From positions 62,001-126,000 of the forward strand of contig JACQZQ010000121.1 in the NCBI GenBank assembly GCA_016213785.1: DNA of 64,000 bases. The letters run 5' to 3'. Shown one piece after another: positions 25,404 through 33,739 of the stretch; position 1 is the stretch's first letter; each line of letters opens with the position of its first letter. The notes beneath the pieces were generated by a model. That model saw only the letters and a program-made list of their open reading frames with translations. It was not told the origin of the DNA and searched no databases. The translations under genes were made by a program, and so were the position numbers. Source of the stretch: Acidobacteriota bacterium. GTDB taxonomy: Bacteria > Acidobacteriota > Blastocatellia > Chloracidobacteriales > JADJPF01.

Positions 25404-28295
25404 ATGAAAATTTGCCCAATTTGTCAAACAAAATTTCAAGAAGACATACTTTTCTGCCCACAAGATGGTGAACGCTTAGATGATTATATTGACCTTAAAG
25501 ATCCTACAGATCCATTAATTGGTTATGTACTAGATAATAAATATCGTATTGACCGTAAAATAGCTGTAGGCGGAATGAGTAATATCTATCTTGCTAATCA
25601 TATGCAATTAGATATACAAGTTGCAGTTAAAGTAATGCATGACCGTTTAGTTTCAGATGAAAAAGCTATTCGTAGATTCCGCCGAGAAGCTCAATCAGCA
25701 ATGCGAATACGCCATACCAATGCTATAACAGTACTAGATTTTGGAGTTACAGACCGTAAGCTAGTTTACTTAATAATGGAATATCTCCAGGGCTGTACGC
25801 TTAAAGATAAATTAAAGCGTCAGACTTTACTCCCATTAAAAGAAATAAATAATATTTTTCAACAAGTCTGTGCAGCAGTAAAAATTGCTCATCGTCGGGG
25901 TATTATTCATCGTGATTTAAAGCCAGAAAATATATTTCTTCAACAAGATGGTGACTTAGAAATAGTTAAGGTTCTAGATTTTGGTATTGCTAAACTTCAA
26001 TTCTCTGAAGAAAATCTTACTCAAATGGGAACATCTTTAGGATCTCCTCATTATATGGCACCAGAACAACTAGGAGATAATGAACAAATAGATTTACGTG
26101 CTGATGTTTATTCCTTAGGAGTAATTTTATTTGAGCTACTTACAGGCGAAACTCTTTTTACAGGATCTTCTTCTACTGCAATAGCTTTTAAACATATAAG
26201 CGAAAAACCTCGTGAAATCTGCTCTATTAGACCAGACTTATCTCTAGAGTTAGAATCTGTGGTACAAAAAGCTCTAGAAAAAAATCCTAGCTCTAGATAT
26301 GAAGACATAGCTTCTTTTCTAGAAGATCTTACTGAAGCTTTTCTTAACCTAGATAGTGTTGATGAAAGTATATCTGATTCTGCAAATCGTAGACTAAAGT
26401 CTAACTATCAACAAACTGAAGACGACAGTGCAACTTTACTACGTCTATATACTAAGCCTGAATGGCCTGCTATAAATATTCCTATTTTTTTGCATGAGCT
26501 ACCAGTTTACTACAATCTAGAAGCTCTTTTCCTACCAGAATTCTTTGGTGCACTAGCCGCAGATAAAGTAAGTGGGATTACCTGGTTTTCTTCTAGTACT
26601 AATATTAAAGGAGTTGTTTGGCAAAATGGTGAAATCGTTTTTGCTGTATCTAATGATCAAACCGAACGATTAGGAGAAAGATTAGTTCGCCAAGGCAGAA
26701 TTAGTAGACAACAATATATTAAAGCTTTAAGAGAACAAAAAGACCAAGAAAATGAGAGTATTTTACAGACCCTTACTAATATACATTTCTTACCCGAAGA
26801 AACAACTTCTTCTCTCTTAAATGCACATATCTATAGTATTTGCTATTCTTTAATCGATTGGGAAGAAGGTGGTTATGCTTTTGATGCCTCTCCTTTTAGC
26901 CAAGATTTTGCTGTTTCTATCTCAGTAGGAGAATTAATCCTAGAATCTATACGTAGTCTGATAGATATTGGTCGTATTAGAGCATTTTTAGGTAATGAAG
27001 AGCTTTGGTTATGTGCAACAAATTGGCCTGATCGCGATAAAATTATGTTACGTGCAGATGAATCAACAATACTAAATCATTTATCAAGTCCTAATACTAT
27101 TACTAAACTATTAGAATTAGTAGATTTTCCTGAAGAACAAGTTTTAAGAACTCTGGCTGCTTTATTATCGCTAAGAGCATTAGCCCGAGTGGAGAAACCT
27201 CAGATAGAAGAAACCATACCACCTAAACAAGAACCTGTTGCCCAACAAGCAGTTGTAAACTTAGAAAATATTTCTTTCTTTTTCTATGAACTAGAAAATA
27301 TATCTTCTCAACTTAGCCGTGCTGGAAATGACTATTTTGCTAGATTAGGGGCTAGCTCACAAACTAGCTTTGAAGAAATTACTAAAAACTATCAGCAATT
27401 AAAGGAAAAATTTGACCCAAGTAAACACCAAGCAATTATTGAACAAATGCCCTCATTAAAAAGCCAAATAGAAAACATTTATCAAAGCATTTCAGAAGCT
27501 TATGAAAAACTCTCTAGCACAATACAAAATAAACCCAAAACTCCTACTAAAAATTTACCACCTATAGCATCTGTAATGGCAACACCTCAAAAACCCATTA
27601 TTGAGAAACCCATAGCACAAGCTCAACAACCTACTATACCTGCGACCCCTGTAAAAACTCAACAACCTACAATTATTTCACCTAAAGAACTTATTGCGCC
27701 TACAGTCTCTAAAAATACTGGTGCTTCTATATCTAACCCTCTAATTCCTAATAATAGCGCATCTATACCTAATACTAGCTCATTAAATGCAAGTAGACCA
27801 TCTAGTCCATTTCCAAGTTCACATAATTTAATACCATCTTCATCTAAAAAGATGGAAAGTATTAATGATAATAGCGATATACCACAAAACTTACCTCCAT
27901 CTTTACAAAACTTTAATAATCCAGCTAAATTACGTAATCCTGATGATTGGTATCTTTATGGGTTAGATTTAATGGATAAGTCAGATATGGAACGTGCTGC
28001 ACGGGCATTTCGTCAAGCAATTGCTTTAAGGCCAAAAGATGCAGAGTTTCATGCTGCATTAGGAAGATGTTATGCAGAGGTAAGAGGCTATAATGAACAA
28101 ACTATAACAGAGCTAGAAGAAGCTATTAACCTTACACCTAAAAGCCCTGACTATCGAGCAGAATTAGGAACTTTTTACTTAAAACATAATCGCATAGAGT
28201 TAGCCCGTAAGTATATTGATGCTGCATTAGAAATCAAAGCTGATCATAAAGCAGCATTAAAGGCTAAGAAAAAATTAGATGATATAAAAGAATAA
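25404..28295 (+). CDS. multidomain Ser/Thr protein kinase with zinc ribbon, DUF4388-like, DnaJ-like and TPR parts
   Basis: A 963-residue cytoplasmic protein. A mini zinc ribbon (CPIC..FCPQDG, 4-22) precedes a complete kinase domain (about 47-310): Lys76 in VAVKVM, HRDLKPEN with Asp171, DFGIAK with Asp192, and YMAPEQ. A DUF4388/PATAN-like region (about 385-510) has FFGALAADKVSGITWF and RLGERLVRQGRISRQQYIKA. A region of about 60 residues (DYFARLGASSQTSFEEITKNY, from about 645) looks like a divergent J-domain. A Pro/Ser/Thr-rich linker follows, and TPR repeats close the protein (about 850-960). No membrane helix. DUF4388 is common in gliding and signalling proteins of Myxococcota and Acidobacteriota. 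Confidence 0.85.
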   Translation: MKICPICQTKFQEDILFCPQDGERLDDYIDLKDPTDPLIGYVLDNKYRIDRKIAVGGMSNIYLANHMQLDIQVAVKVMHDRLVSDEKAIRRFRREAQSAMRIRHTNAITVLDFGVTDRKLVYLIMEYLQGCTLKDKLKRQTLLPLKEINNIFQQVCAAVKIAHRRGIIHRDLKPENIFLQQDGDLEIVKVLDFGIAKLQFSEENLTQMGTSLGSPHYMAPEQLGDNEQIDLRADVYSLGVILFELLTGETLFTGSSSTAIAFKHISEKPREICSIRPDLSLELESVVQKALEKNPSSRYEDIASFLEDLTEAFLNLDSVDESISDSANRRLKSNYQQTEDDSATLLRLYTKPEWPAINIPIFLHELPVYYNLEALFLPEFFGALAADKVSGITWFSSSTNIKGVVWQNGEIVFAVSNDQTERLGERLVRQGRISRQQYIKALREQKDQENESILQTLTNIHFLPEETTSSLLNAHIYSICYSLIDWEEGGYAFDASPFSQDFAVSISVGELILESIRSLIDIGRIRAFLGNEELWLCATNWPDRDKIMLRADESTILNHLSSPNTITKLLELVDFPEEQVLRTLAALLSLRALARVEKPQIEETIPPKQEPVAQQAVVNLENISFFFYELENISSQLSRAGNDYFARLGASSQTSFEEITKNYQQLKEKFDPSKHQAIIEQMPSLKSQIENIYQSISEAYEKLSSTIQNKPKTPTKNLPPIASVMATPQKPIIEKPIAQAQQPTIPATPVKTQQPTIISPKELIAPTVSKNTGASISNPLIPNNSASIPNTSSLNASRPSSPFPSSHNLIPSSSKKMESINDNSDIPQNLPPSLQNFNNPAKLRNPDDWYLYGLDLMDKSDMERAARAFRQAIALRPKDAEFHAALGRCYAEVRGYNEQTITELEEAINLTPKSPDYRAELGTFYLKHNRIELARKYIDAALEIKADHKAALKAKKKLDDIKE

Positions 28296-28363
28296 ACTAC
28301 CTCTAAATTATTTTTAATATATCTAGATAAAAAAATTAAGAAAATTTTCCTAGTCTTTAGACT

Positions 28364-29470
28364 TTACGGCCTTATAACCCTAAAATCGCTAGCTTCTTTT
28401 TCTCCCTCTTTCTTTTCTATTAATTCTGCTTTAATTGTAAATTCTTTTTTCTCTCGTAAAATACGGATTTCTACTTGAGTGCCAGGAACTAGGCGAGAAA
28501 TAAAGCGGTTAAACTGGCCTACAGAAGAAATATCTGAATTATTTACTGATAAAATCACATCATCACGTCTTAAGCCTGCACGTGCAGCAGGAGTTTCTCG
28601 TTCTACTTTTGTGACAACTACGCCTTTTACCCCTGAAGGTAGGTCTAAGCCTTTAATAGCGCCTAAAGAAATATCTATTATATCTATAGCTAAATGGCTA
28701 CGCCTTACCCGGCCATAATCGCGTAATTGAGGCATTATTTCTTTTAGAATATTAACTGGGATTGCAAAGCCTAAACCTTGCCCCTTAGCTATTATCAAAG
28801 TATTAATCCCTATTACTTCTCCACTTGTATTAATTAAAGGGCCACCAGAGTTACCTAAATTTATTGCTGCATCTGTTTGTAAATAATCATCATACTCACC
28901 ATCTAGACCACCGCGACTTTTAGCACTAATAATACCTAAGGTAACGCTATGATCTAAACCGTAAGGGCTACCAACAGCAATTGCCCATTCTCCTACACGA
29001 ATTTTATCGCTATCACCCAAACGTGCTATTAGAGGCTTTTTGTCTGAAATCTTAATTTCTAGTAGAGCAATATCTGTAGCCTCATCATAGCCTTTTACAC
29101 TAGCACTATAGCGAGATGAGTCAGTAGTTACTACCATAATATCGCCACCACCCTTTACGGCTTCGCGAATAACATGAAAATTTGTTATTACTAACCCCTT
29201 TTCATCAATAAAAAAACCGCTACCTAAAGAAAGTCCATCTGGAGATGGTGATTGAACATTAACCACTGCTGGATTAACTTTTTCCACAATATCAGCAACA
29301 TTAAGCACCATCATTGCTGTAGGCAAAGTGTTTGTCTCTTTTGTCTCTGATGTGCGGGTAGTATTAACAGCTGGTTGGGGTTTTTGATTTCTTTGTGGTG
29401 TTTCTGCTTGTGTATTAGAAGAAAGTAGTAAAACTAAACTTAGTGTCGATATACTTAGTAGATTTTTCAT
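28364..29470 (-). CDS. periplasmic S1C serine protease, HtrA/DegP type
   Basis: A 368-residue secreted protease. The signal peptide is about 1-22. The trypsin-like domain has His99 (ITNFHV), Asp133 (ATDIALLEI) and Ser208 (NLGNSGGP), a complete triad. One PDZ domain is at about 255-350 (VERETPAARAGLRRDDVILSVNN). It probably degrades or refolds damaged envelope proteins. It lies 161 bases downstream of rtcA on the same strand. That gap and the 12-base repeats in it make co-transcription with the RNA-repair operon uncertain. Confidence 0.88.
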   Translation of the reverse strand: MKNLLSISTLSLVLLLSSNTQAETPQRNQKPQPAVNTTRTSETKETNTLPTAMMVLNVADIVEKVNPAVVNVQSPSPDGLSLGSGFFIDEKGLVITNFHVIREAVKGGGDIMVVTTDSSRYSASVKGYDEATDIALLEIKISDKKPLIARLGDSDKIRVGEWAIAVGSPYGLDHSVTLGIISAKSRGGLDGEYDDYLQTDAAINLGNSGGPLINTSGEVIGINTLIIAKGQGLGFAIPVNILKEIMPQLRDYGRVRRSHLAIDIIDISLGAIKGLDLPSGVKGVVVTKVERETPAARAGLRRDDVILSVNNSDISSVGQFNRFISRLVPGTQVEIRILREKKEFTIKAELIEKKEGEKEASDFRVIRP

Positions 29471-29593
29471 AAAATTTTTTTAGACTCTGAGAATAAATTA
29501 TTGCAGCCTTATGTTAACACAACTCCTTTAATGCTCAATATCCTCTTTTTAAAGCTATATTGAAATCTAGGAATGCTAAATAAACTATTTGGG

Positions 29594-29641
29594 TTGCTTT
29601 TGGATTGTTTTTAGATTGCCTTTGGATTGCTTTATGCTATT
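29594..29641. repeat. four degenerate 12-base tandem repeats over the rtcA 3' end
   Basis: Units TTGCTTTTGGAT, TTGTTTTTAGAT, TTGCCTTTGGAT and TTGCTTTATGCT follow head to tail. The last ones overlap the rtcA stop codon region. Confidence 0.6.
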
Positions 29642-30648
29642 TCTATTGTTGTAGATAATTTTCCTAGTTGTTTTGTATTAATATTAACTTTTAGAAATTT
29701 CTTTATAATTTCAATATTAGTAGTAGTATGTAAAGAAAGCCCAAAAGTAGTAAACACACCACTACCAGCTAAGGCAAATGGAATAAGGAGTTGATCGGCT
29801 AAATACTCACCAACTGGAACACCTGCGGCTAAATAATGTCTTGCTTCTTTAACTGCTTCATCTGCAACGGCCTCAGCCCTAACTCCTCGCTCACCAAAAG
29901 CAGTAAATATTTCTGTTAAATTTTCACTCTCAAGCTCAATAAAAACTACATTGCCTGGCCCACGAGAATTATTTATTATCTCTTTGTGTAAACAGGACTT
30001 ATCCCAAGACATTCTTTGAGCAATAAAACTTAATTCTCTATCAGCAATCTCTGTTGGAAGAGAAGCAACTAAAGCTCTTGCCCTACGTGAAATAATTTCT
30101 CCTCTTGAAGTAAGTTCAAATCCTAGAAGCTTTTTTACTGGCTTAATATTTACCTTAAACTGCCCTCCACCAGCAGGATAAAACCCTGGCCTAACTAGCT
30201 CTAAAGTAACATTTACTCCCATACGATTAATTTGTTTAAGAAAAGTTTTTTCTAAAAAATCAAAAGGCGGTGCAGCAGGATTATGTGTCCCTCCTTCTAA
30301 AATTAAGTTTGTTGGCCCATCAGCAAGTAGTAAAGCAGGTAAAATTGTTTGTAAAACCAAAGTCGCACTTCCTGCTGTCCCTATTGCAAATGAATAATCT
30401 CCTGCTAAAACTTTTTTAGGAATAAAAGTAAGTTGTTGAGAATTAAGCGATGCTCCTACTACCTCTGCTTGCCCTATTTTAGCCGCAGCATTAATTGCTG
30501 TTAAATGTTGACGCAAAATTCCAGGGCTTTTACGACCACCACGAATTTTCTCTATACGAAAAGCTGTTCCTGTTACTAACGATAAGCCCAAAGAAGTACG
30601 TAAAATTTGACCTCCGCCTTCACCAAAAGAGCCGTCTATTATTAACAT
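29632..30648 (-). CDS. rtcA: RNA 3'-terminal phosphate cyclase RtcA
   Basis: A 338-residue cyclase that uses ATP to convert an RNA 3'-phosphate into a 2',3'-cyclic phosphate, the substrate form that RtcB can join. The opening DGSFGEGGGQILRTSLGLS and RGGRKSPGILRQH bind the substrate. HNPAAPPFDFLEKTF and the C-terminal SLHTTTN carry the histidine that is adenylylated. Length equals the E. coli enzyme. GAGAGG precedes the ATG. It is the last RNA-repair gene of the operon, separated from rtcB by a membrane glycosyltransferase gene. Confidence 0.93.
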   Translation of the reverse strand: MLIIDGSFGEGGGQILRTSLGLSLVTGTAFRIEKIRGGRKSPGILRQHLTAINAAAKIGQAEVVGASLNSQQLTFIPKKVLAGDYSFAIGTAGSATLVLQTILPALLLADGPTNLILEGGTHNPAAPPFDFLEKTFLKQINRMGVNVTLELVRPGFYPAGGGQFKVNIKPVKKLLGFELTSRGEIISRRARALVASLPTEIADRELSFIAQRMSWDKSCLHKEIINNSRGPGNVVFIELESENLTEIFTAFGERGVRAEAVADEAVKEARHYLAAGVPVGEYLADQLLIPFALAGSGVFTTFGLSLHTTTNIEIIKKFLKVNINTKQLGKLSTTIEIA

Positions 30649-30711
30649 AATTTATTCCTCTCAAAAATTCCTTAAACTAAATTAAACTAAATTAAACTTA
30701 GCTAAACCTAC

Positions 30712-31866
30712 CTAAAATGCCCAACTGGCATTAACAAAAATTCTTGCAAAATATAGCTGTAAAATAAAAAATAGTATCATTATCAGACTAGCGATAAAAC
30801 GATTTTTAATCATTGCCAAAGTAATAAAAATAGGAAAAAGCGGGAGGGTAAATCTAGGAGCGCTAATTGTCCAAGTAAAAGATGAAAAAAATAGAACATA
30901 ACTTAATGCATAAACAGAGTAATCTTGTGGTAATTTTTTATAAAACCCTATTAGGATTATAGTTAGCGCAAAAACTGTAAAAATTGCGCTCCACCCAAGT
31001 GTCATCATAAAATAATCATCCCAAACACCATTAAGTAAATTTCCAAATAAAGTTGGGAGACTACTAAAAGCTTCTTTTAGGGGAATAGGTGGAAAAGATG
31101 GAGTTTGAATAGACGCAGGATTATTTTTATGCTCACGAACAACAAAAAAAGGGCTTCCAAAAAAGTAGATATTTATAAGTAGTTCAATAACTAAACCGAA
31201 GGGAGGGAGTACTAATAAAAACCAATATTTATAATTTAATTTATCTCGATGTTGCCAAATAATAAATAAATATGCAGTAAGAATATTAACGCCAATATAA
31301 CGAGTAAGTATTGCACATGCTCCTAAAATTCCAGGTAGCACAAAATGTTGTTGACGAATCAAACAAAATGCAAGCAAAGTCAAAAAAGTATAAAGCGATT
31401 CGGTATAAACTGAATTAGTAAAATAAGATACTGGATAGAGATTAAAAAAAAGCACTGCTAGAACAGCCATTTGCCTATTTTGAAAATCTTTTATTACTAA
31501 CCAATAAATTAAGTAAGAATTAGCAATTAATAAAGTAAAAGAAATTAAAAAACCTGCGTCACGAGCAGAAATAAAAAGTAAACTGGAAAAAATTCTAATT
31601 AAAAAAGGATAAAATGGAGGAAAATGGCTTGCAAAGGCTTGCATTTCAGGAGTTATGCTTTCTATTACATAACCATTAACTGCAATTAGTTGATACCAAT
31701 AAGCATCCCAGCGATCCCAAATGCTTAACCAAGTTTGTTCAGGATTAGCAGAAAAATCAAAACAAGCTTTTGCCCAAGAAAATAGACACACCTTAATTAA
31801 AAGTATTGCCCCAAGAAGTGTTATCAATACTCGATTTTCTGACCAAGGCGTGTCTATTTTTCCCAT
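30712..31866 (-). CDS. PIG-V-like integral membrane mannosyltransferase family protein
   Basis: A 384-residue polytopic membrane protein with about 9-10 hydrophobic helices. The first loop contains WLSIWDRWDAYWYQLIAVNGY, a motif typical of the PIG-V/GT-C class in which the Asp pair is catalytic, followed by HFPPFYPFLIRI. GT-C enzymes use polyprenyl-phosphate sugars on the outer face of the membrane. Its ATG directly abuts the rtcB stop codon, so it is translationally coupled to rtcB. There is no obvious link to RNA repair, and the placement is odd. Confidence 0.75.
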   Translation of the reverse strand: MGKIDTPWSENRVLITLLGAILLIKVCLFSWAKACFDFSANPEQTWLSIWDRWDAYWYQLIAVNGYVIESITPEMQAFASHFPPFYPFLIRIFSSLLFISARDAGFLISFTLLIANSYLIYWLVIKDFQNRQMAVLAVLFFNLYPVSYFTNSVYTESLYTFLTLLAFCLIRQQHFVLPGILGACAILTRYIGVNILTAYLFIIWQHRDKLNYKYWFLLVLPPFGLVIELLINIYFFGSPFFVVREHKNNPASIQTPSFPPIPLKEAFSSLPTLFGNLLNGVWDDYFMMTLGWSAIFTVFALTIILIGFYKKLPQDYSVYALSYVLFFSSFTWTISAPRFTLPLFPIFITLAMIKNRFIASLIMILFFILQLYFARIFVNASWAF

Positions 31867-33093
31867 TTATCCTTTTACACAAACAATTTGTTTTAGAGTA
31901 TGCACAATATCTACTAGGTCTGATTGAGCAGCCATTACGCTATCAATATCTTTATAAGCACCTGGAGTTTCATCAATTACATCTACATCTTTACGGCATT
32001 CAATTCCACTAGTAGCAGTAATGTGGTCTTCTAGTGTAAATCTACGCTTTGCTTCTGTTCGTGACATTGCGCGGCCTGCACCATGACTACAAGAATGGAA
32101 ACTTTCTGGATTACCTTTTCCCCTCACAATATAGGATCTTGCACCCATACTACCAGGAATAATACCCATATCACCTAATCTAGCTCTAACTGCACCTTTA
32201 CGAGTTATAAACACATTTTCGCCATAATGATTTTCAATAGCAACATAGTTATGATGACAATGGATTGCTTCTTCTCCAAGCTCAAATGGTGGTAGGCTTG
32301 AAACATTTTTTATAGCATTAACTATATTCTCCATCATTAATTTGCGGTTCCACATAGCAAAATCTTGTGCCCAATGAACGGCTTTAACATAATCATCAAA
32401 ATTTTCGCTACCCTCTGGTAAATAAGCAAGGTCTTGATCTGGCAAATTAATAAACCATCTTTTCATATCAGCTTTAGCTAAATCAATAAAATAACTACCA
32501 ATTCTATTTCCTACACCACGAGAACCGCTGTGGAGCATAAACCATACTTGATCATTTTCATCTAAACAAACTTCAATAAAATGATTACCTGTCCCTAAAG
32601 TTCCTAAATGGTTTAAGTGATTGCCCCTATCAAGTTTAGGATGTTTAGTAATAATTTCATCATAACCAATTTTTATTTTTCCCCAAACTTCCAAGTGAGT
32701 TTTAGGAGGATTAGCCCAAGCACCACGATCATTTCTACCTCCATTATCAGTACGACCATGAGGCACAGCCTTTTCAATTGCAGCACGAATTTCAGCTAAA
32801 CTATCTGGTAAATCAGTTGCCTTAAGCGTAGTAGCTATAGCACTCATACCACATCCAATATCTACACCTACAGCAGAAGGTATTATGGCTTTTTTCGTAG
32901 GAATAACACTACCTACAGTTGCTCCTAAACCAGAATGAACATCAGGCATTGCAGCTATCCATTTATAAATAAAAGGCATAGTTGCAGCATTTAATAATTG
33001 TTTTTTAGCCTCATCTTCCATTGCTACACCATCAATCCAAGCTTTTACTGGTAATCCTTTATCATCTTTTAGTACTTGATATTTTTTTTCCAT
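31867..33093 (-). CDS. rtcB: RNA-splicing ligase RtcB
   Basis: A 408-residue GTP- and Mn-dependent ligase that joins RNA 2',3'-cyclic phosphate or 3'-phosphate ends to 5'-hydroxyls. Metal ligands are visible in VGVDIGCGM (Asp78, Cys81), GTGNHFIE, MLHSGSRGVGN and HCHHNYV. The histidine that becomes guanylylated lies in HSCSHGAGRAMSR. Size and motifs match the E. coli enzyme. TAAGGAG lies 8 bases before the ATG. It follows the Y RNA cluster in the same transcription direction. No archease gene is present in the window. Confidence 0.95.
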   Translation of the reverse strand: MEKKYQVLKDDKGLPVKAWIDGVAMEDEAKKQLLNAATMPFIYKWIAAMPDVHSGLGATVGSVIPTKKAIIPSAVGVDIGCGMSAIATTLKATDLPDSLAEIRAAIEKAVPHGRTDNGGRNDRGAWANPPKTHLEVWGKIKIGYDEIITKHPKLDRGNHLNHLGTLGTGNHFIEVCLDENDQVWFMLHSGSRGVGNRIGSYFIDLAKADMKRWFINLPDQDLAYLPEGSENFDDYVKAVHWAQDFAMWNRKLMMENIVNAIKNVSSLPPFELGEEAIHCHHNYVAIENHYGENVFITRKGAVRARLGDMGIIPGSMGARSYIVRGKGNPESFHSCSHGAGRAMSRTEAKRRFTLEDHITATSGIECRKDVDVIDETPGAYKDIDSVMAAQSDLVDIVHTLKQIVCVKG

Positions 33094-33131
33094 TCTAGGA
33101 ATCTCCTTAAGCCAATATGGGGATAAAAATT

Positions 33132-33319
33132 AGGGCTGACAAAACTCAATATCCATAAAAACCCAAAACATTATCTCTACTTTTACAACAAAATCAACCT
33201 GTCAAAAATTCATCACGTGAATTTTATAAATTTTAGATAAATATTTGTGTTAGTACAAATTATTGAAAACGAGACATTGTAGATAGATTAAAATGTAGTC
33301 CCAGTTGGCATTCAGCCCT
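33132..33319 (-). ncRNA. Y RNA-like element 1, long AT-rich variant
   Basis: Read leftward, the RNA would begin AGGGCTGAATGCCAACTGGG, contain GGGACTACATT, and end TTTTGTCAGCCCT. The termini form an 8-bp stem (AGGGCTGA/TCAGCCCT) and keep the ATGC and TGTC bulge boxes of the other copies. The second stem is weaker (GGGAC/GTCTC). The centre is about 120 bases of AT-rich sequence with no tRNA-like or rRNA-like part that I can see. This is the least certain member. Confidence 0.6.
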
Positions 33320-33363
33320 ATTAATTAATTATCTTATGTAGGATTTAGTACTTTCCTAAATTA

Positions 33364-33567
33364 TATGGCGACAAGGATTTAGAGAAACAGCGTCCTTACC
33401 AAATTACTTTGGCAGTGGACACGCATTTAGAATCTTTAAGTCAAAGACCAAAAGACCCCAAAGAACCTTTTTATCAGTTCTTGTAATGCTTCGCTAACTG
33501 GATCACTCCAGGTTTGCTACCTTAGGCTCGTTATAGTTACGTGTAGTTCCTCAGAGCATTCGCCATA
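33364..33567 (-). ncRNA. Y RNA-like element 2 carrying a 23S rRNA helix 69-71 mimic
   Basis: 204 bases. The terminal stem TATGGCGA/TCGCCATA is perfect. The bulge boxes ATGC and TTGTC, stem 2 (GAGGAAC/GTTTCTC) and the TACA box match the other copies. Directly after that box comes a segment (33513-33540) equal to the conserved 23S rRNA sequence around E. coli 1909-1937 at 25 of 28 positions: GTAACTATAACG, then CCTAAGGTAGC, then AA. Next are the hairpins CTGGA-GTGA-TCCAG and CCAAA-GTAA-TTTGG, both with GNRA loops, and AAGAAC/GTTCTT. The rRNA sequence is compared from memory. Confidence 0.8.
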
Positions 33568-33584
33568 ATTTAGTTTTTTTATTG

Positions 33585-33713
33585 GTAACGACAAAGGGCA
33601 AAGAAACATTTTTTCGCCGCTCTACCACTGAGCTACGACCCCACAAACGGGGCCGGTAGGGATCGAACCTACGACAAACGACTTAACATGTAGTTCCTTT
33701 AAGCATTCGTTAC
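33585..33713 (-). ncRNA. Y RNA-like element 3 (YrlA type) with a circularly permuted tRNA mimic
   Basis: 129 bases, terminal stem GTAACGA/TCGTTAC, stem 2 AAGGAAC/GTTTCTT, box TACATG. The insert runs in the order T arm, acceptor stem, D arm. The T arm is GTAGG-TTCGATC-CCTAC (33656-33672). The acceptor stem CGGCCCC/GGGGTCG is 7 bp and closed by a GTTTGT loop. The D arm is GCTC-AGTGGTA-GAGC (33619-33633). The Ro-binding stem takes the place of the anticodon arm. This is the published YrlA architecture. Confidence 0.88.
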
Positions 33714-33739
33714 AAAACTTTTCAAAAATCACAAAATTT

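Noticed and set aside
31721-32012. Plus-strand frames near the rtcB stop
   Set aside because: They overlap two well-supported minus-strand genes and have no family.
33214-33219. CACGTG core as a possible parS site for the ParAB pair
   Set aside because: The flanks do not match the parS palindrome. A six-base core is expected several times by chance in 64 kb, and it falls inside a Y-like RNA element far from parAB.
33513-33540. Fragment of a real 23S rRNA gene or a homing-intron target
   Set aside because: Only 28 bases match, the sequence is embedded in a symmetric RNA element, and no rRNA or homing endonuclease frame is present.
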